Part shown: in pieces, positions 33,457 to 42,412 of the stretch
How positions within the stretch are numbered: position 1 is the first letter of the stretch
Layout: each line of letters opens with the position of its first letter
DNA from: an uncultured Collinsella sp.
GTDB lineage: Bacteria > Actinomycetota > Coriobacteriia > Coriobacteriales > Coriobacteriaceae
DNA: 64,000 nucleotides
Direction of reading: 5' to 3'
Assembly (NCBI GenBank): GCA_900767675.1
Contig: CAAFZX010000035.1
Location: 7,968 to 71,967, forward strand
The notes under the pieces: generated by a model
Database searches by the model: none
Told to the model about the DNA's origin: nothing
What the model saw: the letters and a program-made list of their open reading frames with translations, nothing else
Program-made: the position numbers and the translations under genes

Positions 33457-36400
33457 ATGTCTTATGGCCGTCGTCGTGGGCTGCGCCCGGTCTCGCCATA
33501 TGTGATTGTTTTGGCCCTCGCCGTCGCGCTGACGGCGAGTTTCTTCCTGCCGACCCGTGCGGAAGCGGCGTTTTCGGACCACACGGTTACGACGATTTCG
33601 CCTTCGGGGACAACAATCAACCTGTTTGATTACTGGGTGAATCCCGATAACCATCTGTCGGTTTCCGGCAACGGCGGCGTCAACGCAAACCACCGGTTCC
33701 AGTTTAACGACGGCCAGGGTGGTGAGTCGCTCAACCATTGGACGGGCAACACGAACCCGCAGCCCGGCATTGTCAACAACACGCTTTTAGACGGCTATCC
33801 GCAGCTTTCCAAAACCTGGGGCGGCGAGTCCCTCTGCTACCTGTTCGATTCCTCTGCCCAGATCGGCAAGACGTCCCATTTTGGCGTGACGGGCCTCCTC
33901 AAGGTTCAGAACGGCTACTACGTCTATGACAGCTCCAAAAACTACGCAGCCTACAACGCTGACAAGAATGCCTTCGACATCTATGACACCTGGGGCATTG
34001 ACAAAGTGGGCGATTCGTCCCACCAGGGTCAGTTCTTCCCGTTCGACGCGGCAGACAAGGTGCTCAAAGAGGAAAACGGCCGGCTCGTCCAAACCGGCAT
34101 CAAGGCAGACAACACCGGTGATTCGCGCTACAACGACGGCCGCCCCGTCAACCACCACTTCGGCCTCTCAATGTCCACGCGATTCGTGCAGCCTGCTGGC
34201 GGCAAGACGAACGCGGGCGACGACATGGTGTTCGAGTTCGCCGGCGATGATGACGTCTGGGTGTTCATCGACGATGTCCTCGTGGGTGATATCGGCGGTA
34301 TTCACAACCGCGCGAGTCTGAGCATCAACTTTTGTACGGGCGACATTAAGGTGAACGGTAATAACGACGGCACACTGAAGAGCAAGTACCAGAAGGCGAA
34401 TAAGGACATTTCGGGCTTCAAAAGCAACACCTTCGCCGGCGGCACCAACCACACCCTCAAGTTCTTCTACCTGGAGCGCGGCGCCACCGACTCCAACATG
34501 GAGCTCAAGTTCAACCTCGTGACGGTGCCCGAGTCCGACATCATCAAGTTCGACCAGGACGGCAAGTTCGTACAGGGTGCCGAGTTCAAGCTCTATAAGA
34601 CCGACAAGGACTTCAAGACCGTGGGCGAGCTCATCGGCTCCGGTACCACGGACGAGGCCGGCCACCTAACGCTCACGAACGACGTGGACAACGGCGTCAT
34701 CAACTTCGACGATCTCTACAACAAGGATCACGACAACAACAAGTACTACCTCCTGAAGGAGACGCGCGTACCCGAGGGATACCGCTCGAGTCTCGCGGCG
34801 ACGGGTGGTAGCATGCAGCTCGAGTACGTGCCCGCGAGCGCTGAGAACGGCGCGGGCGGCGTCATCATCAACCGCGGCGGTATGGACGCGGGCAGCGTCG
34901 TGTGGAAGACCGGTGCGTTCGCCGCCGCGAAGGAGACCATCACCGCGCCGTCGACCGTGTACAAGGCAAATAATGACCTGACGAAGTCCGACAAGACCGT
35001 CAATCTGGACTCCGGCATACTGTTCGCTGTGGTGCTCAAGCGCGACAAAAGCGCAGGCACAGGTATCAAAGATCCGAGCAATTGGTACGCCGTGTCGGGC
35101 GACCCATCGACGGGAGCGGGATACACCCTCGCCAAGGAGCCGGGCATGACCGGTGCTATCGAGGCGGCGAAGAAGGACCTGCACGCCTTCACGCTCAACA
35201 CAAGCGGCCAGTACCAGGTAGAGATTCAAAATCTGCCCGGTGACATCTCCAAGTACTACTACCTGCTGAGCGGTGATGCCCGCAAGGATGCCGAGTACAC
35301 GGTGGCCATCTACCACACAATGGCGAGCTCGATCGGCGACGCGACGCCTAAGAACACAGTCCACGTGTACAGCGACGACATCGCAGACGGCACGAACTTC
35401 AAGCGGCAGTTCGCCACGCGCCTGCTCGTCACGAACATCCAGAATCGCCTGTTCGTGCAGAAGACCGATACCGAGGGTAAGCCCGTTGACGGGGCGAAGT
35501 TCGGCCTTTACAAGTCCACCCAGGTGACTACGGATGCGAACGGCAAGGCCGTGCTCGATGGCGACCAGGCCCCCTACGACACCCTGACGACGAGGTCGGT
35601 CGCCAACCCGGTCAAGCTCGAAGGGGCGGGCGTATTCCCGTCTACGAGCGACAGTAGCGAGCCGCTCGTGAAGGGTACCTACTTCCTGAAGGAGGTCTCG
35701 GCGCCCAATGGCTTCCTGCTTAACGACACGCTCACCAAGGTGATTGTGGACGATTACGGCGTCCACGCCGATGCTGGTACAGTTGATGACGGCGTTTCGA
35801 CGTTCGTGGGCGTGGGCTCGCTCATGAAGAGCCTGGGCCAGTTTGGCGCAGAGGGCGACATTGACAACACGCTCACGTGGATCAAGGGCCAGCGCCAGAC
35901 GTCCGACGGGACGCTCGACGGCAACGGCAACCTTTCCTGGAACAATGACGCCAAGGGCGGCGAGAATGAGGCACATCTTAAGTACGGCGCCAATGGACGT
36001 GTCTACCAGTATGGGCCCACCAAGAAGGACGAACCTTACCGCCTGGAGACCGAGACGGGCTGGATACGTATGGGCATCACGCAGGACGTGTCTGGTGACA
36101 CTAATGCGAAGGGCGCCCGCGCCGACCTGGGCGACATGAATCTGAACGCCCTGTTTACGGGCGCCACCTGCGTGCGCGTGGCGAACGAACGCGAGGCGAG
36201 CCTCGAGGTGACGAAGAAGGTTGACGTGCCCGATGGCCTGACGGGCAATAAGGACGCGGGGTTCACCTTCAAGTTCACCGTGCCCGAGGGGAAGACCTAC
36301 AAGGCTGCAGTGTTCGAGAAGGCGGGGACTGCGGGCGAGCGGCGGGTCGGCAACGTGTTCAACCTGACGAACGGCTATTCACAAACCATCAAGGCCGACG

Positions 36401-39400
36401 AGACGATTCGCGTGTACGGTCTTAGCGAGGGCGACGAGTACACGGTGCAGGAGCCGACCGGCGCAGACCAGATGCCCGCGGGCTATAAGCTGACCGGCCG
36501 CAAGCAGGGTGCCACGGATCTGAAGGACGCAGGCGATAGCGTCACCGGTAAGATCGCGAAGCAAAATACCGACGGCACGTTGGCCGAAGCCAACAAGCTG
36601 GTGTTTACCAACACTTACACGGCGGAAGCCAGCGACAAACTGACCCCACAGGTAACGAAGAAGATCTCCGGCACCGAGAGGACGGACAAGAAGTTCTCGT
36701 TCACGCTGGCTGCCACGTCGAAGACGAAGGATAAGATTGACGCCGGCGATCTGGAGGATGACGGTCTAAAGGGTGACACACCCTCGGAGTCCAAGACCAC
36801 GAAGGGGGAGATCACCGGCAAGGACGGTCAGCCCCTCAACTTCTCCGACATGACATTCAACAAGGCAGGCGACTACACGTTTACGCTCACCGAGGCCCAC
36901 GGGGAAGATGACGATCCTAATACGACTGGTGTGCAGAACGCTGGTTGGACGATGGACGATTCCACCTACACCGTCACGGTGAAGGTTGAGGACAAGAATG
37001 CCAAGCTGACTGTCACAGGCGTGGCGGTGGAAAAGGACGGCGATGACAAGAGCGAGACGCTTGAGGTCAAGAAAGGCAAGGTGAACCTCGCCACCTTTAC
37101 CAACAGCTATGCTGCGAAGGGTTCCGTGACCCTGGCGGCGAAGAAGCACTTTACGGGCGGTGCGCTCGCGGGGAACGATTTCTCGTTTGCTCTGTACAAG
37201 GGAGACAAGGCGGAAGGCACGCCCCTTGAGACCGTCACGAACGACGAGAACGGCAACATTACCTTCCAGCCCATCAACTACACCGAGGCCGGTGACTACG
37301 ACTACACCATCAAGGAGGTGAAGGGCGCCGACCCGACCGTCGTCTACGACGGTCAGGAAGTGAAGGTCAAGGTCAGCGTCACCGATAACAAGAACGGCAC
37401 GCTGGGCGCAACCGCCACCTACGGCGGCGATGAGGCCGTTCCGACCTTCACCAACTCGAAGCCGACGGCGGACGTCACCGTCGAGGCAACGAAGACCCTC
37501 ACGGGCAAGGCGCTGACGGACGGCGCGTTCGCCTTCGGCCTGTACGACCAGGCCGGCAACGAGGTCGCCAAGGGCGCCAACGACCGGGACGGCAAGGTCA
37601 AGCTGACCGTCAAGGGCCTGAACCTGGGCGAGTACGACTACACGCTCAAGGAGGTCGCTGGCAGCGATTCGACCATCACCTACGATTCCACGGAGGTGAG
37701 GGTTCACGTCTCGGTGAAGGCGGAGGGCGACAAGGCGAAGGCGACCGTCACTTACGACGGCAAGAACGATATCCCGACCTTCAAGAACACGTATCAGCCC
37801 GCCGAGACCTCGGTGACGCTCGCGGCGAAGAAGGCCTATGTGAAGTCCGACAGCACGCCGGCTGCGCTCAAGGGCGGCGAGTTCGCCTTCGACCTGTACG
37901 AGGGCGATCTGACGGCCGAGCAGCTGAAGGGCAAGCAACCCATCCGGAGCGCCAAGAACGGCGAGGACGGCATCGTCACCTTCCCGGCCATCAACTACAC
38001 CAAGGCCGGCGAGTACAAGTACACCATCGTGGAGAAGAAGGGCGACCTGTCCCACGTGACCTTCGACGACGCGGTGCACCATGCCGCGGTGAAGGTCATG
38101 GACAAAGCTGGCAAGCTGGACGCCGCCGTTGCCTACGATGGTGACAAGGCCGATGCCCCCACCTTCACGAACACCTACACCGCAAAGGGATCCGTGGAGC
38201 TGACGGCGACCAAGGTCGTTGCGGTCGCGCCGGGCTTCACGCACGACACCAAGCTGAAGGGCGGCGAATACACGTTCGAGCTGAAGGACGCCGACGGCAA
38301 GGTGCTCGACACCGCGAAGAACGAGGCCGATGGCACGGTGAAGTTCACGCGCGACTTCGAGCTCGCCGACCTGGGCGGCGCCGCGAGCAAGGACTTCGCC
38401 TACACCATCGCGGAGAAGCCGGGCGCGGAGGCCGGCATGGTCTATGACAACCATACCCTCACCTATACGGTGACGGTCACAGACGATGGCGCCGGTACGC
38501 TGACGGCCACACCGCAGGTAACGAGTGGAGACAAGACCTTCACGAACACGTACCACCCGAAGGAGACCTCGGTAACGCTCAAGGCGACGAAGCGCTTCAC
38601 GGGCGGTGAGCTCGCGGGGAGCGACTTCACGTTCCAGCTGCTCGACGGGGACGGCAGCGTGGTCCAGACTGTCCAAAACGAGAAGGACGGCAAGGTCGCC
38701 TTTGCAGCCATCGACTACGCTACGCCGGGCGACCACGACTGCACCATCAAGGAGGTGAAGGGCGCCGACCCGACCGTCGTCTACGACGCGAAGGGCGTGA
38801 AGGTCCACGTCAAGGTCACCGATGAGAAGGGCGAGCTGAAGGCGACCGTCACCTACGACGGTGAGAAGGCCGTGCCGACCTTCGCCAACACGAAGCCGAC
38901 GGCGGACGTCACCGTTGAGGCCACGAAAGTTCTCGCGGGCAAGGACCTGACGGCCGATGCGTTCACCTTCGGCTTGTACGACCAGGACGGCAATGAGGAT
39001 GCTCGCGGCACCAACGATAAGAATGGCAAGGTCAAGCTGACCGTCAAGGGCCTGAACCTGGGCGAGTACGACTACACGCTCAAGGAGGAGAAGGCCGGCC
39101 AGTCCGTCGACGGCGTGGCCTACGACGCCAAGGAAGTCAAGGTCCACGTCAAGGTAGAGCAGAACCAGGACGACAACAACAAGACGAAGGTGACCGTCAC
39201 CTATGACGGTACCGCTACGGCTCCCACCTTCAACAACACCTACACCGCAAAGGGATCCGTGGAGCTGACGGCGACCAAGACCATCAAGGTTGCGGACGGC
39301 TTCGATCACACGACGAAGCCTGCGGACGGCGAGTTCACCTTCGACCTGAAGGACGCTGCCGGCAACGTGATCGCCACCGCGAAGAACGATGCAAACGGCA

Positions 39401-41664
39401 AGGTCTGCTTCACGCGCGAGTTCCAGCTCTCCGACTTGGACGGCGCCGCGAGCAAGGACTTCACCTACACCATCGTGGAGCAGCCGGGCGCGGAGCCGGG
39501 CATGGTCTATGACAATCATGCCCTCACCTATACGGTGACGGTCACAGACGGCGGGAACGGAGCACTGAATGCGAAGGCGATCGTGACGAGCGCATCCGGC
39601 TCGGATACCTTCACCAACACCTACCAGCCGGCCGCGACCGGTCTGGCCCTCGGTGCGCAGAAGAGCTATGTGAAGAAGGACGACAACACGCCGATCGTCC
39701 CCAAGGACGGCGAGTTCACCTTCGATGTGTACGAGGGCAAAATGACTGCTGAGCAGCTTGCCGGGGCCAAGCCCGTCCGGACCGCGACCAACGGCGCGGA
39801 CGGAAGCGTTAACTTCGACGCCTTCTCCTACGCGAAGCCGGGCACGTACGAGTACACTATCGTGGAGCGGAAGGGTGATCTGGCCTACGTGACCTACGAC
39901 GACGCGGTGCATCATGCCGTGGTGACGGTTGTGGACAATGCCGGCACGCTGCAGGCGAGCGTCGCCTACGACGGCGCGGACGCCACGAAGCCCACCTTCA
40001 CCAACACCTACAAGGCGAAGGCGACGAACTCCGGCGCGATCGCCCTCACCAAGAGCGTTGACGTGCACGACGGCAGCTATCAGCTAAAGGCGGGAGACTT
40101 CGCCTTCGAGCTGGTGGGGTCTGACGGTACGGTGCTCCAGACCCAGAAGAACGACGCCAAGGGCAAGGTTTACTTTAACGAGCTGACCTTCGACCATGCG
40201 GGCACCTTTCCCTTCACGGTCCGTGAGGTGCAGCCGACGGACGGCGCGCCGGGCGTGCCGGGCGTGACCTACACCGGCAAGACGTACACCCTGACCTACG
40301 TGGTGAAGGACAACAACGACGGCAAGCTGGTGGTAGAGAGCTCTACGGTGAAACCGAGCGAGGGCACCGAGAACGGCGTCACCCCCAATACCATGACGTT
40401 TGCGAACAGCTACCAGCCGGGTCAGACCTCCTACCAGATCTCTGGCACCAAGGTGCTTGAGAATGCCGACCCGGCCACCACGCGGACGCCCGCCGATGGC
40501 GAGTTCACATTCGCGCTGATTGACGTGGCCACCGGGCAGGAGATCGACCGGACCACGAACGTGGGTAAAGCGTTTACCTTCAAGGCCATCTCGTACACCG
40601 CAACTGGTTCGCATGCGTACCAGGTGAAGGAGGTTGCGGGCCAAGATGGCACCATCACTTACAGCGATGCGGTGCTGGACGTAACGGTGAACGTGACCGA
40701 TGACGGCAGCGGCCAGCTGACCGCGACGGCGAACAAGACGGCTGCGGATCTGACCTTCACCAACACCTACACGCCGACGGCAACGACGGCGACGATTACC
40801 GGAACGAAGGCTCTGACCGGCCGCGACCTGGCCGAGGGTGAGTTCTTCTTCGACCTGAAGGACGCCGACGGTAACGTGGTGCAGACGGTGCAGAACGGCG
40901 CCGACGGCACGTTCGGCTTCGCGCCGCTGCAGCTGGACAAGGTGGGGACGTACGTCTACACCGTGTCCGAGCGGGCAGGGGCGACGGCGAACGGCGTCAC
41001 CTACGACACGACGGTCTTTACCGCGACGGTGACGGTGACGGAGAATGCGGAGACGCACGCGCTGGAGGCGCAGGTTGCCTACAGCAAGGGCGGCAAGGCT
41101 GCGGATGCGGTGGCGTTCAGCAACAGTTACGCGCCGGCCGCGACTGAGGTGAAGCTGGGGGCCTCCAAGGTGCTGAGCGGCGAGGACCTGAAGGAAGGGC
41201 AGTTCTCCTTCCAGCTGAAGGATGCCGACGGCAAGGTGCTGCAGACCGCAAAGAACGCGGCGGACGGCACGGTGGGCTTCGAGGCGATCTCGTACGACAA
41301 GCCCGGAACGTACGCCTACAGCATCTCCGAGGTGGACGACGGTCAGAAGAACGTGACGTACGACGCGGCCGAGCACCGGGTAACGGTGACGGTGACGGAC
41401 GACGGTGCGGGCCATCTGGTGGCGACGGTAACCTATGACGGCGCCGTGGCGCCGGTGTTCAAGAACACGTACACGCCGCCGACCACCCCGCCGACGGAGC
41501 CGCCCACCAATCCGCCGAGCAAGTCACCGGTGCCGAAGGAGGAGAAGCCGGGTCTGCCGTATACGGGCGATACCAGCTTGTCGCCGATGGCCCTGGGTGG
41601 CATCGCGGGCGGCGCGGTGGTGCTGATCGCCGCAGGCGTTATCCTGCGGCGCCGGAACCGGTAG
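33457..41664 (+). CDS. Giant LPxTG-anchored adhesin with fibro-slime, SpaA-like and 13 isopeptide repeats
   Basis: From ATG 33457 the product has 2735 residues. A signal peptide ends near residue 37 (PTRAEA/AFSD). A fibro-slime-type domain contains DDDVWVFIDDVLVGDIGGIH at about 264-285. SpaA/Cna-B-like domains follow at about 358-445 (KETRVPEGYR) and 661-768 (LKEVSAPNGF), then a Cna-B-like domain at about 914-1055. Thirteen tandem pilin isopeptide domains (TIGR03786-like, about 124 residues each) fill 1055-2673; each has a strand Lys (ATK.L), a catalytic Glu (YTIKEV) and a terminal Asn (TFTNTY). A Pro/Thr stalk, LPYTG (2700-2704), membrane segment and RRRNR tail complete a sortase substrate. 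No sortase is nearby. ATG 33457 has a poor ribosome site, so the normal start may be 33345 after a frame switch. Confidence 0.9.
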   Translation: MSYGRRRGLRPVSPYVIVLALAVALTASFFLPTRAEAAFSDHTVTTISPSGTTINLFDYWVNPDNHLSVSGNGGVNANHRFQFNDGQGGESLNHWTGNTNPQPGIVNNTLLDGYPQLSKTWGGESLCYLFDSSAQIGKTSHFGVTGLLKVQNGYYVYDSSKNYAAYNADKNAFDIYDTWGIDKVGDSSHQGQFFPFDAADKVLKEENGRLVQTGIKADNTGDSRYNDGRPVNHHFGLSMSTRFVQPAGGKTNAGDDMVFEFAGDDDVWVFIDDVLVGDIGGIHNRASLSINFCTGDIKVNGNNDGTLKSKYQKANKDISGFKSNTFAGGTNHTLKFFYLERGATDSNMELKFNLVTVPESDIIKFDQDGKFVQGAEFKLYKTDKDFKTVGELIGSGTTDEAGHLTLTNDVDNGVINFDDLYNKDHDNNKYYLLKETRVPEGYRSSLAATGGSMQLEYVPASAENGAGGVIINRGGMDAGSVVWKTGAFAAAKETITAPSTVYKANNDLTKSDKTVNLDSGILFAVVLKRDKSAGTGIKDPSNWYAVSGDPSTGAGYTLAKEPGMTGAIEAAKKDLHAFTLNTSGQYQVEIQNLPGDISKYYYLLSGDARKDAEYTVAIYHTMASSIGDATPKNTVHVYSDDIADGTNFKRQFATRLLVTNIQNRLFVQKTDTEGKPVDGAKFGLYKSTQVTTDANGKAVLDGDQAPYDTLTTRSVANPVKLEGAGVFPSTSDSSEPLVKGTYFLKEVSAPNGFLLNDTLTKVIVDDYGVHADAGTVDDGVSTFVGVGSLMKSLGQFGAEGDIDNTLTWIKGQRQTSDGTLDGNGNLSWNNDAKGGENEAHLKYGANGRVYQYGPTKKDEPYRLETETGWIRMGITQDVSGDTNAKGARADLGDMNLNALFTGATCVRVANEREASLEVTKKVDVPDGLTGNKDAGFTFKFTVPEGKTYKAAVFEKAGTAGERRVGNVFNLTNGYSQTIKADETIRVYGLSEGDEYTVQEPTGADQMPAGYKLTGRKQGATDLKDAGDSVTGKIAKQNTDGTLAEANKLVFTNTYTAEASDKLTPQVTKKISGTERTDKKFSFTLAATSKTKDKIDAGDLEDDGLKGDTPSESKTTKGEITGKDGQPLNFSDMTFNKAGDYTFTLTEAHGEDDDPNTTGVQNAGWTMDDSTYTVTVKVEDKNAKLTVTGVAVEKDGDDKSETLEVKKGKVNLATFTNSYAAKGSVTLAAKKHFTGGALAGNDFSFALYKGDKAEGTPLETVTNDENGNITFQPINYTEAGDYDYTIKEVKGADPTVVYDGQEVKVKVSVTDNKNGTLGATATYGGDEAVPTFTNSKPTADVTVEATKTLTGKALTDGAFAFGLYDQAGNEVAKGANDRDGKVKLTVKGLNLGEYDYTLKEVAGSDSTITYDSTEVRVHVSVKAEGDKAKATVTYDGKNDIPTFKNTYQPAETSVTLAAKKAYVKSDSTPAALKGGEFAFDLYEGDLTAEQLKGKQPIRSAKNGEDGIVTFPAINYTKAGEYKYTIVEKKGDLSHVTFDDAVHHAAVKVMDKAGKLDAAVAYDGDKADAPTFTNTYTAKGSVELTATKVVAVAPGFTHDTKLKGGEYTFELKDADGKVLDTAKNEADGTVKFTRDFELADLGGAASKDFAYTIAEKPGAEAGMVYDNHTLTYTVTVTDDGAGTLTATPQVTSGDKTFTNTYHPKETSVTLKATKRFTGGELAGSDFTFQLLDGDGSVVQTVQNEKDGKVAFAAIDYATPGDHDCTIKEVKGADPTVVYDAKGVKVHVKVTDEKGELKATVTYDGEKAVPTFANTKPTADVTVEATKVLAGKDLTADAFTFGLYDQDGNEDARGTNDKNGKVKLTVKGLNLGEYDYTLKEEKAGQSVDGVAYDAKEVKVHVKVEQNQDDNNKTKVTVTYDGTATAPTFNNTYTAKGSVELTATKTIKVADGFDHTTKPADGEFTFDLKDAAGNVIATAKNDANGKVCFTREFQLSDLDGAASKDFTYTIVEQPGAEPGMVYDNHALTYTVTVTDGGNGALNAKAIVTSASGSDTFTNTYQPAATGLALGAQKSYVKKDDNTPIVPKDGEFTFDVYEGKMTAEQLAGAKPVRTATNGADGSVNFDAFSYAKPGTYEYTIVERKGDLAYVTYDDAVHHAVVTVVDNAGTLQASVAYDGADATKPTFTNTYKAKATNSGAIALTKSVDVHDGSYQLKAGDFAFELVGSDGTVLQTQKNDAKGKVYFNELTFDHAGTFPFTVREVQPTDGAPGVPGVTYTGKTYTLTYVVKDNNDGKLVVESSTVKPSEGTENGVTPNTMTFANSYQPGQTSYQISGTKVLENADPATTRTPADGEFTFALIDVATGQEIDRTTNVGKAFTFKAISYTATGSHAYQVKEVAGQDGTITYSDAVLDVTVNVTDDGSGQLTATANKTAADLTFTNTYTPTATTATITGTKALTGRDLAEGEFFFDLKDADGNVVQTVQNGADGTFGFAPLQLDKVGTYVYTVSERAGATANGVTYDTTVFTATVTVTENAETHALEAQVAYSKGGKAADAVAFSNSYAPAATEVKLGASKVLSGEDLKEGQFSFQLKDADGKVLQTAKNAADGTVGFEAISYDKPGTYAYSISEVDDGQKNVTYDAAEHRVTVTVTDDGAGHLVATVTYDGAVAPVFKNTYTPPTTPPTEPPTNPPSKSPVPKEEKPGLPYTGDTSLSPMALGGIAGGAVVLIAAGVILRRRNR

Positions 41665-41707
41665 CTACGGCGGCCGAGAAGGGCTTTGATTGAGGGCGGG
41701 TGGTCGC

Positions 41708-41731
41708 AGGGCGCGGCCGCTCGCCCTTTTT
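41708..41731 (+). terminator. Terminator of the adhesin gene
   Basis: AGGGCG and CGCCCT pair around CGGCCGCT and are followed by TTTTT, 44 bases after the adhesin stop. Confidence 0.75.
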
Positions 41732-41745
41732 GGTGAAAGGCTATG

Positions 41746-42074
41746 TTAACCCGCCGTTTGCACGTCCGGCTCCAGATGGAACTCGTACTCCGGCTCCATC
41801 ATCTTCTTCCGGATCTTTTCGTAGCGCCCGTCGTCGAGCTGCTCGCGCATGAGCGACGTCCTGTCCCCGACGCGTGCGGCCTCGCGCAGCCATCTGAACC
41901 ACATCAGGCAGCTGTGGAGCCTGCGGGTCGATACGCCCTTGAACCTCTCGAGGAAGTGGCCGAGCGAACCCTGCGCTTCAGCATCCTCTGGACCGTGTCC
42001 CGCTCGTACCCGGTGAGCCTGCCGTGGGTCCTCGGGACCGTCCTCGCGGCGCCCTTCCCGCCCTTTCCGGACAT
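41746..42074 (-). pseudogene. Transposase remnant, frameshifted
   Basis: On the minus strand the frame from about 41985 down to 41746 encodes LGHFLERFKGVSTRRLHSCL then MWFRWLREAARVGDRTSLM and ends EPEYEFHLEPDVQTAG. This resembles the C-terminus of IS1595-type transposases of Coriobacteria (LxxFLxxFxGVSTRRLQxYLDWF). The preceding part is in another frame (from an ATG at 42074, MSGKGGKGAARTVPRTHGRL), so the gene is broken, and the catalytic region is absent. I saw no terminal inverted repeats. From 42075 to 42412 there is only a degenerate half of the TGCGACAAAGGGAC palindrome (near 42201-42215) and the prfA leader. Confidence 0.6.
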
Positions 42075-42412
42075 GGCGTCCTCCGATCTCCCGGGGCCGG
42101 CCGATCCGGCCCTCAGGGTATCGGATTCCCAAATTTATCCGTATATGTGCGGATGAATGCGGGAGGCGTTCGGATGAAGTTGTATTCAAGGAAAGAGACT
42201 GACCCTTTGTCGCATTCCGTGCGGGTTATATGCAGGTATGCCTGCGCACGCTATCATGTATGGGTTAGACTGCAACTATGTACCTCATACGCGAAGGGAT
42301 GCGCATGTATCTGAAGATCGACATGTTCTAGCCGGGCTTACCCCCGCAGCGGCGCCGTGCGCCCCATCAATTCTGCCGATTTTCACCTTCACGCATATAA
42401 AGGAGTCCCGCC

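Noticed and set aside
36766..40068. Open frame of 1100 codons on the minus strand inside the adhesin gene
   Set aside because: It mirrors the tandem repeats of the adhesin, has no start signal or recognisable domain, and its codons follow the adhesin frame; it is a by-product of high GC.
36620..41475. Possible CRISPR-like or satellite array
   Set aside because: The periodicity is about 370 bp, in frame, and encodes protein domains with conserved Lys, Glu and Asn; there are no short direct repeats with spacers.
42238..42412. Small gene before prfA
   Set aside because: The frame runs into prfA in another register and has no ribosome site or conserved features; it looks like leader sequence.
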